DNA from: Buttiauxella izardii
Lineage (GTDB): Bacteria > Pseudomonadota > Gammaproteobacteria > Enterobacterales > Enterobacteriaceae
DNA: 64,000 nt
Assembly: GCF_003601925.1 (NCBI RefSeq)
Contig: NZ_QZWH01000020.1
Span: 56,029 to 120,028, forward strand
Direction: 5' to 3'
Shown: piece after piece, positions 28,220-36,686 of the stretch
How the letters are laid out: every line of letters starts with the position of its first letter
How positions within the stretch are numbered: the first letter of the stretch is position 1
Notes under the pieces: generated by a model
Told to the model about the DNA's origin: nothing
What the model saw: only the letters and a program-made list of their open reading frames with translations
The model's database searches: none
Made by a program: the position numbers and the translations under genes

Positions 28220-28762
28220 ATGAAATTATCAAAAATGGTTTTTCTGTTGAGTGCGGTATGTGCCGCAAATTCAGCGAATGCAGTCTCTTTTCATGGTGAA
28301 GCGGGGGACAAATGGACCAATCTCGGCATGAGCTTTGGCGCTAATGAACCGGGTTTAACTTTCAACGGAAATTGGGCGCACAACGATAATGATGGAGATG
28401 TTGCCAGCCTGGGAATGGGTTGGAACATCCCGCTGGGTTCGGTGCTCGTGACGTTGGGCGGCAAGACGCTTTATCTCAACCCTGATGATAACGATGAAGG
28501 GTACGCCGTTGCCGTGGGTGGCGGGGCGCAACTCCCTCTTGGCGAGCATTTTACCTTGTTTGGTGAAGCCTATTTTTCACCTGATTCCCTCTCAAGCGGC
28601 GTAAAACAATATGGCGAAGCAAACGCAGGTTTGCGCTGGAATGTGAACCCGGTGTTCTCGGTTGATGCCGGATATCGCTATTTGGGCATGGAAGGGAAAG
28701 ATGGGCGCGAGGATCACACTCTGGCAGACGGTGGATACGCCGGGGTTAATTTCAATTTCTGA
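28220..28762 (+). CDS. yfaZ: YfaZ-family outer-membrane protein
   Basis: A 180-residue protein with a signal peptide cleaved after SANA (about residue 22) and a small beta-barrel body ending in Phe (GYAGVNFNF). YfaZ-type porin-like proteins are common in enterobacteria; their function is not established. The frame is open from 28139, but the ATG at 28220 follows AAGGAACGCG and starts a proper signal peptide. It is probably controlled by the terminator just upstream. Confidence 0.85.
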   Translation: MKLSKMVFLLSAVCAANSANAVSFHGEAGDKWTNLGMSFGANEPGLTFNGNWAHNDNDGDVASLGMGWNIPLGSVLVTLGGKTLYLNPDDNDEGYAVAVGGGAQLPLGEHFTLFGEAYFSPDSLSSGVKQYGEANAGLRWNVNPVFSVDAGYRYLGMEGKDGREDHTLADGGYAGVNFNF

Positions 28763-28913
28763 TCTATTTATTTTTGTACATTTATAGAATTGCTGGCTAA
28801 TAAGCATCCGGTTAAAATTATTATGTTGATGCACTGAGTCTCATTGCTAATATCAACCTCGAGCAATCGATCCTTTAATATTGTTAGCGCAGAATAATTT
28901 GCCTATGCAGTAT

Positions 28914-28939
28914 GCCCGCCTGTCCGGCGGGTTTTTTTT
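28914..28939 (+). terminator. Rho-independent terminator downstream of yfaZ
   Basis: CCCGCC-TGTCC-GGCGGG followed by eight T residues, a textbook terminator 150 bp after the yfaZ stop. The distance leaves room for a long 3' untranslated region or a small RNA ending here. Confidence 0.85.
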
Positions 28940-28950
28940 ATATCCCCTTC

Positions 28951-29021
28951 ATACTTCAAGTTGCCTCTTTGTTGGCTGCGTTCTCTTGCCGCCGCGATGC
29001 AACTCGAATTATTTTGGGTAT
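28951..29021. repeat. Palindromic repeat element (TTCAAGTTGC...GCAACTCGAA type)
   Basis: The ends ATACTTCAAGTTGC (28951) and GCAACTCGAATTATTTTGGGTAT (28999) are inverted with one mismatch in the 10-bp core, and enclose a segment containing GTTGGCTGCGTTC. Elements with these ends are frequent in intergenic DNA of Serratia, Yersinia and related genera, as far as I recall. I found no other copy in this window. Confidence 0.6.
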
Positions 29022-29151
29022 AAAAATGGAAGTTTATTTTTAAACAAAAGGGGATTTGAATGCGAGGCTCGTTAGCCATATTATTCATTTATCCCATACG
29101 GAAGTGGGATATGTAAGCAATCATCAAATAGTAAGTCGCAAATAGTACGTC

Positions 29152-29189
29152 GCAAATACCACACTATGGCAACATAGTGTGGTATTTGC
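29152..29189. repeat. Perfect 17-bp palindrome with GCAA loop
   Basis: Arms 29152-29168 and 29173-29189 are perfectly complementary around a 4-nt loop. Just upstream, AGTAAGTCGCAAAT and AGTACGTCGCAAAT form a direct repeat, the second of which leads into the palindrome. No T tract follows. It is not part of any gene I can identify. Confidence 0.7.
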
Positions 29190-29219
29190 CATTGCAGACA
29201 AAGATGGATAAACGGGTTT

Positions 29220-29296
29220 TGTAGGGTGGATAAGCGATAGCGTCATCCACCATTCTTGACAGTGTCGGACGACGCTGCCGCTTATCCGACCTACGA
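29220..29296. repeat. Inverted REP pair at the 3' end of the small lipoprotein gene
   Basis: TGTAGGGTGGATAAGCG...GTCATCCAC is followed by the inverse unit TCGGACGACGC...TTATCCGACCTACG. The right edge overlaps the last codons of the minus-strand lipoprotein gene and supplies its stop codon. Confidence 0.8.
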
Positions 29297-29683
29297 TGTT
29301 GTATCAGATATCGGTTTTAATAGGCTGCTAATCTGCATCAAACCATTCTTATTTTCGTCATGAAGATAAATATCATTCAGCTCATTTATTTCCTCAAGCT
29401 TGGTTAATGCCTGGAAAACAGTATTAATCCCATAACGATTATCAAAAACATCAACACTTCTCAGGTTATCGACGCGTGCTGATTTGATGTTGGCCGTCAG
29501 GTTAGCAATGGTCTGCTTGTTTTTATTGTGAAGGCTTTTTAATTCTACCGGGTTCTGACTTTCAGCAGGGGAAGTGGTAACTGGCTGGAAATTAATAGTA
29601 TTTAAAGCTTTAATCGTTTCATCCTCCGGATTTGCACATCCAACGAGAACGACGGTGAGTATTAATATGCACTTTTTGAACAC
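29291..29683 (-). CDS. Small lipoprotein of unknown function
   Basis: A 130-residue protein with a short signal sequence ending in a lipobox LVGC, so it should be lipidated and exported. The mature part is hydrophilic and helical with many Asn and Lys; I do not recognise the family. An in-frame ATG lies at 29725, but the GTG at 29683 follows AAGGT and starts directly at the signal sequence. The AT content is higher than in neighbouring genes, suggesting acquisition. The stop codon comes from the REP element. Confidence 0.65.
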   Translation of the reverse strand: MFKKCILILTVVLVGCANPEDETIKALNTINFQPVTTSPAESQNPVELKSLHNKNKQTIANLTANIKSARVDNLRSVDVFDNRYGINTVFQALTKLEEINELNDIYLHDENKNGLMQISSLLKPISDTTS

Positions 29684-29817
29684 GATATTACCTTGCAGTT
29701 TGCTGGCTGAAAATTCAGACGGCAAATTACCTGCAAGGATTAGCGGGTAACATCAATAGTTTGTTTAATTTTAAATTTTGAGTGGCGGGCTAATGATCCA
29801 GCCCGCCGGAAAATCTA

Positions 29818-30681
29818 TTACGCCAGCTTATCTTGCGTGCGTAACTCAAAGTCCGATGCATCATGGCGTTCATGCAACTGTTGTGATGGCTCACCAAAGG
29901 TGCGATTCACAATACGCCCACGTTTTACCGCCGGGCGGTTGGCGACTTCATCAGCCCAACGCACAAAGTTTTTATACGAAGCCACATCGAGGAATTCCGC
30001 CGCATCATACAACCCGCCTTTTGCGAGGCTGCCGTACCACGGCCAAATCGCGATATCCGCAATCGTATATTCATCCCCGGCAATAAAGCGATGATTCGCC
30101 AGTTGTCTGTCGAGCACATCTAACTGGCGCTTGGCTTCCATGGCAAAGCGGTTGATCGCGTACTCGATTTTCATCGGCGCGTAATTATAGAAATGGCCGA
30201 AACCGCCGCCCAGATACGGTGCGGAGCCTTGCAGCCAGAACAGCCAGTTCAATGTTTCGGTACGTGCCGCAAGCTCTTTTGGCAGGAAATGACCAAACTT
30301 CTCCGCCAGGTAAAGCAGGATAGCGCCAGACTCAAACACGCGAACCGGCGGTGTCACCGAATGGTCCATCAACGCCGGAATTTTCGAGTTCGGGTTCACG
30401 TCCACAAAGCCGCTTGAGAACTGATCTCCTTCGCCGATACGAATCAAATGCGCGTCGTACTCTGCCTCGCTCACGCCCAGCGCCAGCAACTCCTCAAGCA
30501 GAATAGTGACCTTCTGCCCGTTCGGTGTGCCTAGCGAATAAAGCTGCAACGGGTGCTTGCCAATCGGCAGCGTGCGTTCGTGAGTCGGGCCTGCAATGGG
30601 GCGGTTGATATTAGAGAAAGTGCCGCCTTCGCCTTTAATCCACGTCCAGACTTTTGGTGGCTGATAGTTGTTATCCGACAT
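29818..30681 (-). CDS. yghU: YghU, glutathione S-transferase-family disulfide-bond reductase
   Basis: A 287-residue GST-fold protein closely colinear with E. coli YghU (288). The thioredoxin-like N-terminal domain spans about residues 45-130 (LYSLGTPNGQKVTILLEEL) and the helical C-terminal domain includes EYTIADIAIWPW. YghU binds two glutathione molecules and has disulfide reductase activity in vitro. It is a single-gene unit, divergent from the dehydroshikimate dehydratase operon. Confidence 0.93.
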   Translation of the reverse strand: MSDNNYQPPKVWTWIKGEGGTFSNINRPIAGPTHERTLPIGKHPLQLYSLGTPNGQKVTILLEELLALGVSEAEYDAHLIRIGEGDQFSSGFVDVNPNSKIPALMDHSVTPPVRVFESGAILLYLAEKFGHFLPKELAARTETLNWLFWLQGSAPYLGGGFGHFYNYAPMKIEYAINRFAMEAKRQLDVLDRQLANHRFIAGDEYTIADIAIWPWYGSLAKGGLYDAAEFLDVASYKNFVRWADEVANRPAVKRGRIVNRTFGEPSQQLHERHDASDFELRTQDKLA

Positions 30682-30874
30682 GTTGTGTTTGCCTTTGAGT
30701 TGCCAGGGAGTGACTGGAAAGTGTAACGCGACTTTGTTTTGTTCGGTAATCGCCCGCTATTTTTTTTAACTTCCGGGGGTGTGATCTGGGGTAACAATTA
30801 ATTAACTATAAATTTGCAATATGAACCAAATGATACAACATTAACCGACTTATCCCGACAGACCAGGAGCTATC

Positions 30875-32740
30875 ATGCAGCGTTCTATTGCAACCGTATC
30901 TATCTCTGGCACGTTGCCTGAAAAACTGGCCGCAATCTCGGCTGCTGGTTTTGACGGTGTTGAAATCTTCGAAAATGACCTGCTTTATTACCCAGGCAAA
31001 CCCGCCGATGTGCGAAAAATGGCGGCGGATTTGGGGCTGACCATCACGCTTTTCCAGCCGTTCCGCGATTTTGAAGGGGCATCGCGCCCGCAGTTTGCCA
31101 GCAACCTGGAGCGTGCGCGTCGCAAGTTTGACCTGATGCACGAACTGGGCTGCGACACCATGCTGCTGTGCAGTAATGTCGCGCCAGATTGCTCTTCTAA
31201 TATTGATTTGCAGGTCAGTGACCTCGCGCATCTGGCTGAATTAGCAAAGCAAAATGAAATCACCGTCGGCTATGAAGCGCTGGCGTGGGGCACGCATGTG
31301 AACCGTTATCGCCAGGCGTGGGAGCGGGTAAAACAGGTCAACAGCCCGGCGCTGGGGCTGGTGCTCGACAGCTTCCATGTGCTTTCCCTTGGCGACCAAT
31401 TGATTAATCTCGACGATATCCCGGTCGATAAAATCACCTTCCTGCAACTGGCCGATGCGCCGCTGATGAAAATGGATGTGCTCGAATGGAGCCGCCATTT
31501 CCGTTGCTTCCCAGGCCAGGGCGAGTTGCCGGTGGTGGAATTCACCCGTTTGCTTACCGAAAAAGGCTTTCGCGGCCCGTGGTCGCTGGAGATCTTCAAC
31601 GACAGTTTCCGCGCCACGCCGAACGCGCCAACCGCTAAAGATGGCTATCGCTCGTTGCTGTGGCTGGAAGAACAGGTCTGGCAAACAAATCCGCAAATTG
31701 ACGCGCCGCTGTTTCACAGTGCTCCGCAGGCCAGTTATCAGGGCATTGAGTTTTTAGAGTTTGCCACCGACGCTAAAGATGCCGTCGCATTGGGTGAAGC
31801 CCTGCAACCGCTTGGTTTTGACCATGCCGGAGAGCACCGTTCCAAAGACGTTTCGCTGTGGCGCAACGGCGGCGTGAACGTGATTATCAATCATCAATCG
31901 CACAGTTGGGCGGATGAATTCCATCGCCGCCATGGGGTTTCGCTTTGTGCGATGGCGTGGCGAGTGAAAGGCGCGGCGAATGTTTTGCAGCGCGCGCAGG
32001 ATTATGGTTATCCGGTCTGGCATGAAAAACATGGCCCGGATGAACGTGCGCTGGCGGCAGTTTGCGCGCCAGATGGCAGTTTAATTTATTTAATTGAAGC
32101 GCCGGAGCAAGGCGAAAACGACATTTATCAGACCGATTTCACACTCTCGCAAACCGCCGCCGCAGGCACTTTGCGCGGCATTGATCACCTTGCGCTCGGC
32201 CTGGTGGAAGGCAGTCGCGACAACTGGATTATGTTCTTCCGCGCGGTGTTTGGTTTCGAGTTGGATACCGAACTCAGCGTGCCTGACCCGTACGGCCTGG
32301 TCCGAAGCCAGGTGATGCACAGCCCGTGTCATTCCATTCGCCTGCCGCTGAATATGTCGCACAGTCTGGACACGCAAATCGCCCGGTCGGTGGCGAGTTA
32401 CCAGGGAACCGGCCTGCAACATGCGGCCTTTGCCTGTGATGATTTACCGTCAACGGTAGAAAGCCTGCAATCTAAAGGGTTGAAATTACTCCCCATTCCG
32501 TCGAATTATTACGGCGACTTATTGGCGCGTTACGGGGTCAACAACGCGTTATTACAAGGGCTTGAGCGTCTGGATATTCTTTATGAACGTGACGCCCAGC
32601 AGCATGAATTTTTACATGCCTACACGCCGCCATTCCGCCCGGATCGTTTCTTCTTTGAACTGGTCGAGCGGCGGGGGGATTATCAACAGTATGGGGCAAC
32701 CAATGCCGCGGTTCGCCTGGCTGCCATGCAAATGCGTTAA
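30875..32740 (+). CDS. 3-dehydroshikimate dehydratase with HPPD-like C-terminal domain (QsuB/QuiC type)
   Basis: A 621-residue two-domain protein. Residues 1-270 form a xylose-isomerase-like TIM barrel with candidate metal ligands Glu134, Asp165, Gln191 and Glu239, as expected for 3-dehydroshikimate dehydratases that make protocatechuate. Residues 290-620 resemble 4-hydroxyphenylpyruvate dioxygenase, with probable iron ligands in GIDHLALG, LQHAAFA and FFFELVERRG. The role of the second domain in this family is unclear. It is the first gene of an operon with a transporter and a shikimate dehydrogenase paralogue. No protocatechuate ring-cleavage genes are in the window. Confidence 0.9.
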   Translation: MQRSIATVSISGTLPEKLAAISAAGFDGVEIFENDLLYYPGKPADVRKMAADLGLTITLFQPFRDFEGASRPQFASNLERARRKFDLMHELGCDTMLLCSNVAPDCSSNIDLQVSDLAHLAELAKQNEITVGYEALAWGTHVNRYRQAWERVKQVNSPALGLVLDSFHVLSLGDQLINLDDIPVDKITFLQLADAPLMKMDVLEWSRHFRCFPGQGELPVVEFTRLLTEKGFRGPWSLEIFNDSFRATPNAPTAKDGYRSLLWLEEQVWQTNPQIDAPLFHSAPQASYQGIEFLEFATDAKDAVALGEALQPLGFDHAGEHRSKDVSLWRNGGVNVIINHQSHSWADEFHRRHGVSLCAMAWRVKGAANVLQRAQDYGYPVWHEKHGPDERALAAVCAPDGSLIYLIEAPEQGENDIYQTDFTLSQTAAAGTLRGIDHLALGLVEGSRDNWIMFFRAVFGFELDTELSVPDPYGLVRSQVMHSPCHSIRLPLNMSHSLDTQIARSVASYQGTGLQHAAFACDDLPSTVESLQSKGLKLLPIPSNYYGDLLARYGVNNALLQGLERLDILYERDAQQHEFLHAYTPPFRPDRFFFELVERRGDYQQYGATNAAVRLAAMQMR

Positions 32741-32759
32741 TGAGGTTTAAAACAATAAA

Positions 32760-32775
32760 TGAACCTTAAGGTTCA
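32760..32775. promoter_or_regulatory. Perfect 16-bp palindrome upstream of the MFS transporter gene
   Basis: TGAACCTTAAGGTTCA is perfectly symmetrical and followed by six A residues, in the 76-bp gap between dehydratase and transporter genes. It could be an operator for a dimeric repressor or a short hairpin in the mRNA. No regulator gene is adjacent. Confidence 0.35.
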
Positions 32776-32816
32776 AAAAAGACACCTGTAACCTACGACA
32801 CAAGAAGGAATAATTG

Positions 32817-34133
32817 ATGGCAAGCTACGAACAGGGCGATATCGCCGCCCCGAAAACGGCTGTTGAAAAACGATCCCGCACGCGCATGGTTATCCTGACG
32901 CTTCTGGCTATCGGAACCATGATCAACTATCTCGACCGTACGGTGTTAGGGATTGCCGCGCCGCAATTGAGCGCCGATCTTGGAATCGGTGCCGCAACAA
33001 TGGGCATTGTTTTCTCGGCATTTGCGTGGACATACGCAGCAATGCAAATTCCCGGCGGCATTTTCCTCGACCGCTTCGGCAACAAAGTGACCTACGCGCT
33101 GGCACTGTTTTTCTGGTCGGCATTCACTTTATTCCACGGTTTAACGATGGGGCTGAAAACGCTGCTGCTGTGCCGCTTAGGATTGGGTATTAGTGAAGCG
33201 CCGTGTTTCCCGGTGAACAGTCGAGTGGTGGGTAAATGGTTCCCGCAACATGAACGCGCCCGCGCCACGGCGGTGTATACCGTTGGGGAATACGTCGGGC
33301 TGGCGGCGTTTGCGCCACTTTTATTCTTTATTATGGAAACCTTCGGCTGGCGCGCGCTGTTTATCACCGTGGGCGTCGTGGGCATTTTATTCGTGCTGGT
33401 GTGGTGGCGTTATTATCACGAGCCGCATGAGTCGAAAACCGCTAACCAGCTTGAACTGGAATACATCGGCCACGATCAGAAAGCGGCTGAGCCAGAACCG
33501 AAAATGAACTTTAGCTGGGCGAACGTCGCAAAACTGGTGAAATGCCGCCAAATCCTCGGCGCGGGGATTGGGCAATTTGCCGGGAACACCACGCTGGTGT
33601 TCTTCCTCACCTGGTTCCCGACGTATCTCGCCACTGAGCGCCACATGCCGTGGCTGAAAGTGGGTTTCTTCGCCATTCTGCCGTTCCTTGCCGCCGCCGT
33701 GGGCGTGATGTTTGGCGGCTGGGTATCCGACCAAATCCTGAAACGCACCGGTTCGGTGAACATCGCCCGTAAGCTGCCGATTATTTCTGGCCTGCTGATG
33801 GCGAGCCTGATTATCTCGGCGAACTGGATGCCAACCGATGCGCTGGTGATTACGGTGATGTCGGTGGCGTTCTTCGGCCAGGGCATGGTCGGGCTGGGCT
33901 GGACGCTGATTTCTGATATGGCACCGAAGAATCTGGCGGGCTTAACCGGCGGCCTGTTTAACTTCTGCTCCAACCTGGCTTCGATTATCACGCCATTAAT
34001 CGTCGGCTTTATCGTCGCGGCAACTGGCAACTTCTTCTACGCGCTGGTGTACATCGGCGGCGCGGCGCTGCTGGGCGTATTCGCTTACGTCTTTATTCTT
34101 GGCGACATCAAACGTATCGAGATGGAAGATTAA
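32817..34133 (+). CDS. MFS transporter, anion:cation symporter type
   Basis: A 438-residue permease with twelve predicted helices and the typical ACS-family start MINYLDRTVLGIA. A TTG precedes by one codon, but the ATG at 32817 lies at proper distance from AAGAAGGA. Relatives carry hexuronates, glucarate, or quinate and shikimate; operon context favours quinate, shikimate or dehydroshikimate import. Two bases separate it from the next gene, so translation is coupled. Confidence 0.87.
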   Translation: MASYEQGDIAAPKTAVEKRSRTRMVILTLLAIGTMINYLDRTVLGIAAPQLSADLGIGAATMGIVFSAFAWTYAAMQIPGGIFLDRFGNKVTYALALFFWSAFTLFHGLTMGLKTLLLCRLGLGISEAPCFPVNSRVVGKWFPQHERARATAVYTVGEYVGLAAFAPLLFFIMETFGWRALFITVGVVGILFVLVWWRYYHEPHESKTANQLELEYIGHDQKAAEPEPKMNFSWANVAKLVKCRQILGAGIGQFAGNTTLVFFLTWFPTYLATERHMPWLKVGFFAILPFLAAAVGVMFGGWVSDQILKRTGSVNIARKLPIISGLLMASLIISANWMPTDALVITVMSVAFFGQGMVGLGWTLISDMAPKNLAGLTGGLFNFCSNLASIITPLIVGFIVAATGNFFYALVYIGGAALLGVFAYVFILGDIKRIEMED

Positions 34134-34135
34134 TC

Positions 34136-34972
34136 ATGGAAATCAGTGGCAACACCCGTTTAATCGCGCATCTGGGCTACCCGACCACCACGTTTAAAGC
34201 GCCGATGATTTACAACCCGTGGTTTGAAGCGCAGGGAATCGACATCAAAGTGGTGCCGATGGGGGTCAGGGCCGAGGATTACGCGCAACTGATTCCTTCT
34301 TTATTCCGTATGACCAACATTATTGGCGCGTTGGTGACGATGCCGCACAAAGTCTCGACCTGCGATTTAGTGCATAGCCTCAGCCCGACGGCGCAAATTG
34401 CTGGAGCCTGTAACGCCATTCGTCTGGAACCGGACGGCACGTTGCGTGGCGATATGTTTGACGGTGACGGGTTTGTGCGCGGCGTGTTGCGCAAAGGGAT
34501 TCCGGTGCAGGGCGCGCGTGCGTTAGTGGTCGGCAGCGGCGGGGTGGGATCGGCGATTGCCGCCTCGCTGGCTGCGGCGGGCGTTGAAACGCTCGCGCTC
34601 TATGATAATCGTGCGGCGAGCAGCGAAGAGCTGGCAACTCGCCTGCGCAAGCATTACCCGGCGCTGACGGTGCAAACCGGTTTGCGCAACCCGCAGGGTT
34701 TTTCCATCGTCGTGAACGCAACGCCGCTGGGGATGAACGCGGGCGACGAACTTCCTGTGGATGTTGACGCGCTGACGCCAGGAAGTTTCGTCGGAGAAGT
34801 GGTAATGAAGAGCGAAATCACGCCATTTTTGCGCGCTGCAATGAAAAGAGACTGCCAGATACAACCTGGAACAGATATGTTATTTGAGATGATTCCTGCT
34901 TACATGGAGTTTTTTGGCCTGCCAGAAGTGACGCCAGAAACGCTGCGAAAAGTGGCAAAAATAGATTATTAA
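34136..34972 (+). CDS. Shikimate/quinate dehydrogenase-like protein (AroE paralogue)
   Basis: A 278-residue protein of the AroE family. The catalytic lysine is Lys72 in VTMPHK and the paired aspartate Asp109 in MFDGDG. The nucleotide-binding loop reads VVGSGGVGSAIAAS. The N-terminal SxS motif that holds the shikimate carboxylate (HSKSP in AroE) is replaced by TFKAP, so the substrate or its orientation may differ. With the dehydratase and transporter it probably oxidises an imported quinate- or shikimate-like compound to the dehydro form. It is the last gene of the operon. Confidence 0.85.
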   Translation: MEISGNTRLIAHLGYPTTTFKAPMIYNPWFEAQGIDIKVVPMGVRAEDYAQLIPSLFRMTNIIGALVTMPHKVSTCDLVHSLSPTAQIAGACNAIRLEPDGTLRGDMFDGDGFVRGVLRKGIPVQGARALVVGSGGVGSAIAASLAAAGVETLALYDNRAASSEELATRLRKHYPALTVQTGLRNPQGFSIVVNATPLGMNAGDELPVDVDALTPGSFVGEVVMKSEITPFLRAAMKRDCQIQPGTDMLFEMIPAYMEFFGLPEVTPETLRKVAKIDY

Positions 34973-35124
34973 CAATACATTAGGGTAAAGCGAGGCGGGT
35001 GGGGTTTAGGTCGGTTTATACCCGCTAAGCGAAGCGCGAAATGAGACGTAATTTAGGTTCGGAGCTGTGGACGGCTAAAATAATCCTTGTCATTCATCGC
35101 CTAAGCATGAGTTAATACGCCCCA

Positions 35125-35280
35125 TCGGTTTGACGTACAGACCTTTAAAGCAACTTAGTAAAGCAGTCCTTCAAGAGTCATCCCTGGATACCCTTTGTCG
35201 TGTGCTCCTCTACCGCTTCATAAAATCTGTAAAGCATACCAAATCGCCGTAAGGCACACTTAAATCAAAAGGTAATACAC
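35125..35280 (+). promoter_or_regulatory. cspA long 5' leader with cold box
   Basis: About 156 nt before the cspA start closely follow the E. coli cspA leader, a temperature-sensing RNA that becomes well translated in the cold. The cold box TGACGTACAGA is at 35131-35141, and the segment TCAAAAGGTAATACAC holds the ribosome-binding site. TAATAC at 35113-35118 is a plausible -10 element for a start near 35125. The rest of the gap back to 34973 shows no gene. Confidence 0.88.
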
Positions 35281-35493
35281 ATGTCTAACAAAATGACTGG
35301 TCTGGTAAAATGGTTCAACGCTGATAAAGGTTTCGGCTTCATCACTCCAGACGACGGTTCAAAAGACCTGTTCGTTCACTTCTCTGCAATCCAGAACGAC
35401 GGTTACAAATCTCTTGATGAAGGCCAGAAAGTTTCCTTCACCATCGAGAACGGCGCTAAAGGCCCAGCAGCTGGTAACGTAACTAGCCTGTAA
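35281..35493 (+). CDS. cspA: CspA, major cold-shock protein
   Basis: A 70-residue OB-fold RNA chaperone with RNP1 KGFGFI and RNP2-like LFVHF motifs. The C-terminal half ([21 protein letters not shown]) is that of CspA rather than CspG, CspI or CspE. It melts RNA structure at low temperature. Synthesis is controlled by the cold-box leader immediately upstream and ended by a strong terminator downstream. Other paralogues may exist elsewhere in the genome. Confidence 0.93.
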   Translation: MSNKMTGLVKWFNADKGFGFITPDDGSKDLFVHFSAIQNDGYKSLDEGQKVSFTIENGAKGPAAGNVTSL

Positions 35494-35526
35494 GGTTAGC
35501 GTTAACTAAGCTCTAAAGAATTTAAA

Positions 35527-35548
35527 AACCCGCTTCGGCGGGTTTTTT
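35527..35548 (+). terminator. Rho-independent terminator of cspA
   Basis: AACCCGC-TTCG-GCGGGTT followed by a T run; a UUCG tetraloop on a 7-bp stem, 33 bp after the cspA stop. Confidence 0.92.
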
Positions 35549-35600
35549 CGTTTTTGTCCGGCATCGCTTGGTATCGAGATCTGTTGTTGAAACAGGTTGT

Positions 35601-35666
35601 TGTCGGATGACGCTACCGCTTATCCGACCTACGAAGGGGCTTGTGATTGGTATCCGACCTACGAAG
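35601..35666. repeat. REP-like unit with partial duplication, between cspA and the HAD gene
   Basis: TGTCGGATGACGC...TTATCCGACCTACG at 35601-35633 is followed by a second copy of only its right end, TATCCGACCTACGAAG at 35651-35666. It lies between convergent genes, ending 10 bp from the stop of the HAD phosphatase gene. Confidence 0.75.
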
Positions 35667-35675
35667 CTTTGGATT

Positions 35676-36686
35676 CTACGGTTTCGCGGTTTCTGGAACG
35701 CACGATTTCGGGTCAAACACCGTTCTCCAGTCCTGCTTCATATCCACCACCGTCCAGCCTTTTTCCTTCGCCATCGTCAATCCTTCAACCAGTTTACCGC
35801 TCGCGGGTGGATGGCTGTCGTAGGCATATTCACGCTCGGCATCGGTGTGGTGAACCAGTAAACCGAAGGTTTTATAGTCCGGATTAGAAGCGGTGTACTG
35901 CATCATCGCTAAATCGCCGTCACTGTTACCAAACGCCGCAACCGGGCGCTGGCCCATAAACAGGTGGATGGCGACGGGCTTGGCGGCTGCGTCGTCGTTA
36001 AACGCGCCTTTCATGGTTTTACGCAACTGCGTGCCGTTGTCGGTCAGGGAAAACTCGCTGAGCGAGAAGGAGCCGATCACTTGCTCAGGGGGGATACCGT
36101 ACATTTTCTCTGCAATCACGCGCATAAAATCAATGCCGCCGCCGGAAACAATCCACGTTTTAAAGCCATTCTCACGCAGGTAATCGAGCAACTGGCGCAT
36201 CGGCTGGTAGCCCATTTGGTTATAACGGCAGCCAAAACGGTTATCGCGATGGCTATCAACCCAGTTGGCGACGCGCTGGTCGAATTCGTCGGTGGTGATG
36301 TTGCTGTGCGTCAGTTCTAAAAGCTGCATCAGCCCTTTTTCACCAGCGGCAGCCACGGTTTTTAAATCATTGTTGAGCACTGCGCTAACAATCGGGTCGT
36401 TCTTCCATTCCGGGTGTTCCGGTGCCAGGCGTTTCACTTCATCCACCGCAAACTGGAGCTGGAAAGTCAGCGGCGCTTCCGGCCACAACGTGCCGTCGTT
36501 ATCAAACACCACGTAGCGTTTTGCAGGCGGAATATAGGTCGAGCGGTCCTGGTTTGTGGCGTTTTGCACCCACTGCTCAATGGACTGCTTTGCGGCAGTA
36601 TCTTTCCACGTCGAAAGCGGGTCAGCGGCGTGCGCTGCGCCCACAGCGCCGAGTAACAGAGCCGTGAGTAAGAGTTTTTGTTTCAT
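35676..36686 (-). CDS. Periplasmic HAD-superfamily phosphatase
   Basis: A 336-residue protein with a signal peptide (cleavage after AHA, about residue 20) and the HAD motif FDNDGTLW (Asp62, Asp64). Later motifs WIVSGGG and AFGNSDGDLAMM complete the phosphoserine-phosphatase-like active site. It is the last gene of the sulfatase-MoxR-Bat operon, overlapping the BatD-like gene by 4 bp. Its substrate is unknown; export and position suggest it acts in the same envelope process as the Bat proteins. Confidence 0.85.
   Translation of the reverse strand: MKQKLLLTALLLGAVGAAHAADPLSTWKDTAAKQSIEQWVQNATNQDRSTYIPPAKRYVVFDNDGTLWPEAPLTFQLQFAVDEVKRLAPEHPEWKNDPIVSAVLNNDLKTVAAAGEKGLMQLLELTHSNITTDEFDQRVANWVDSHRDNRFGCRYNQMGYQPMRQLLDYLRENGFKTWIVSGGGIDFMRVIAEKMYGIPPEQVIGSFSLSEFSLTDNGTQLRKTMKGAFNDDAAAKPVAIHLFMGQRPVAAFGNSDGDLAMMQYTASNPDYKTFGLLVHHTDAEREYAYDSHPPASGKLVEGLTMAKEKGWTVVDMKQDWRTVFDPKSCVPETAKP

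Noticed and set aside
28881..29075. Small ORF of 64 codons after yfaZ
   Set aside because: It runs through a strong terminator and a palindromic repeat, and has no ribosome-binding site.
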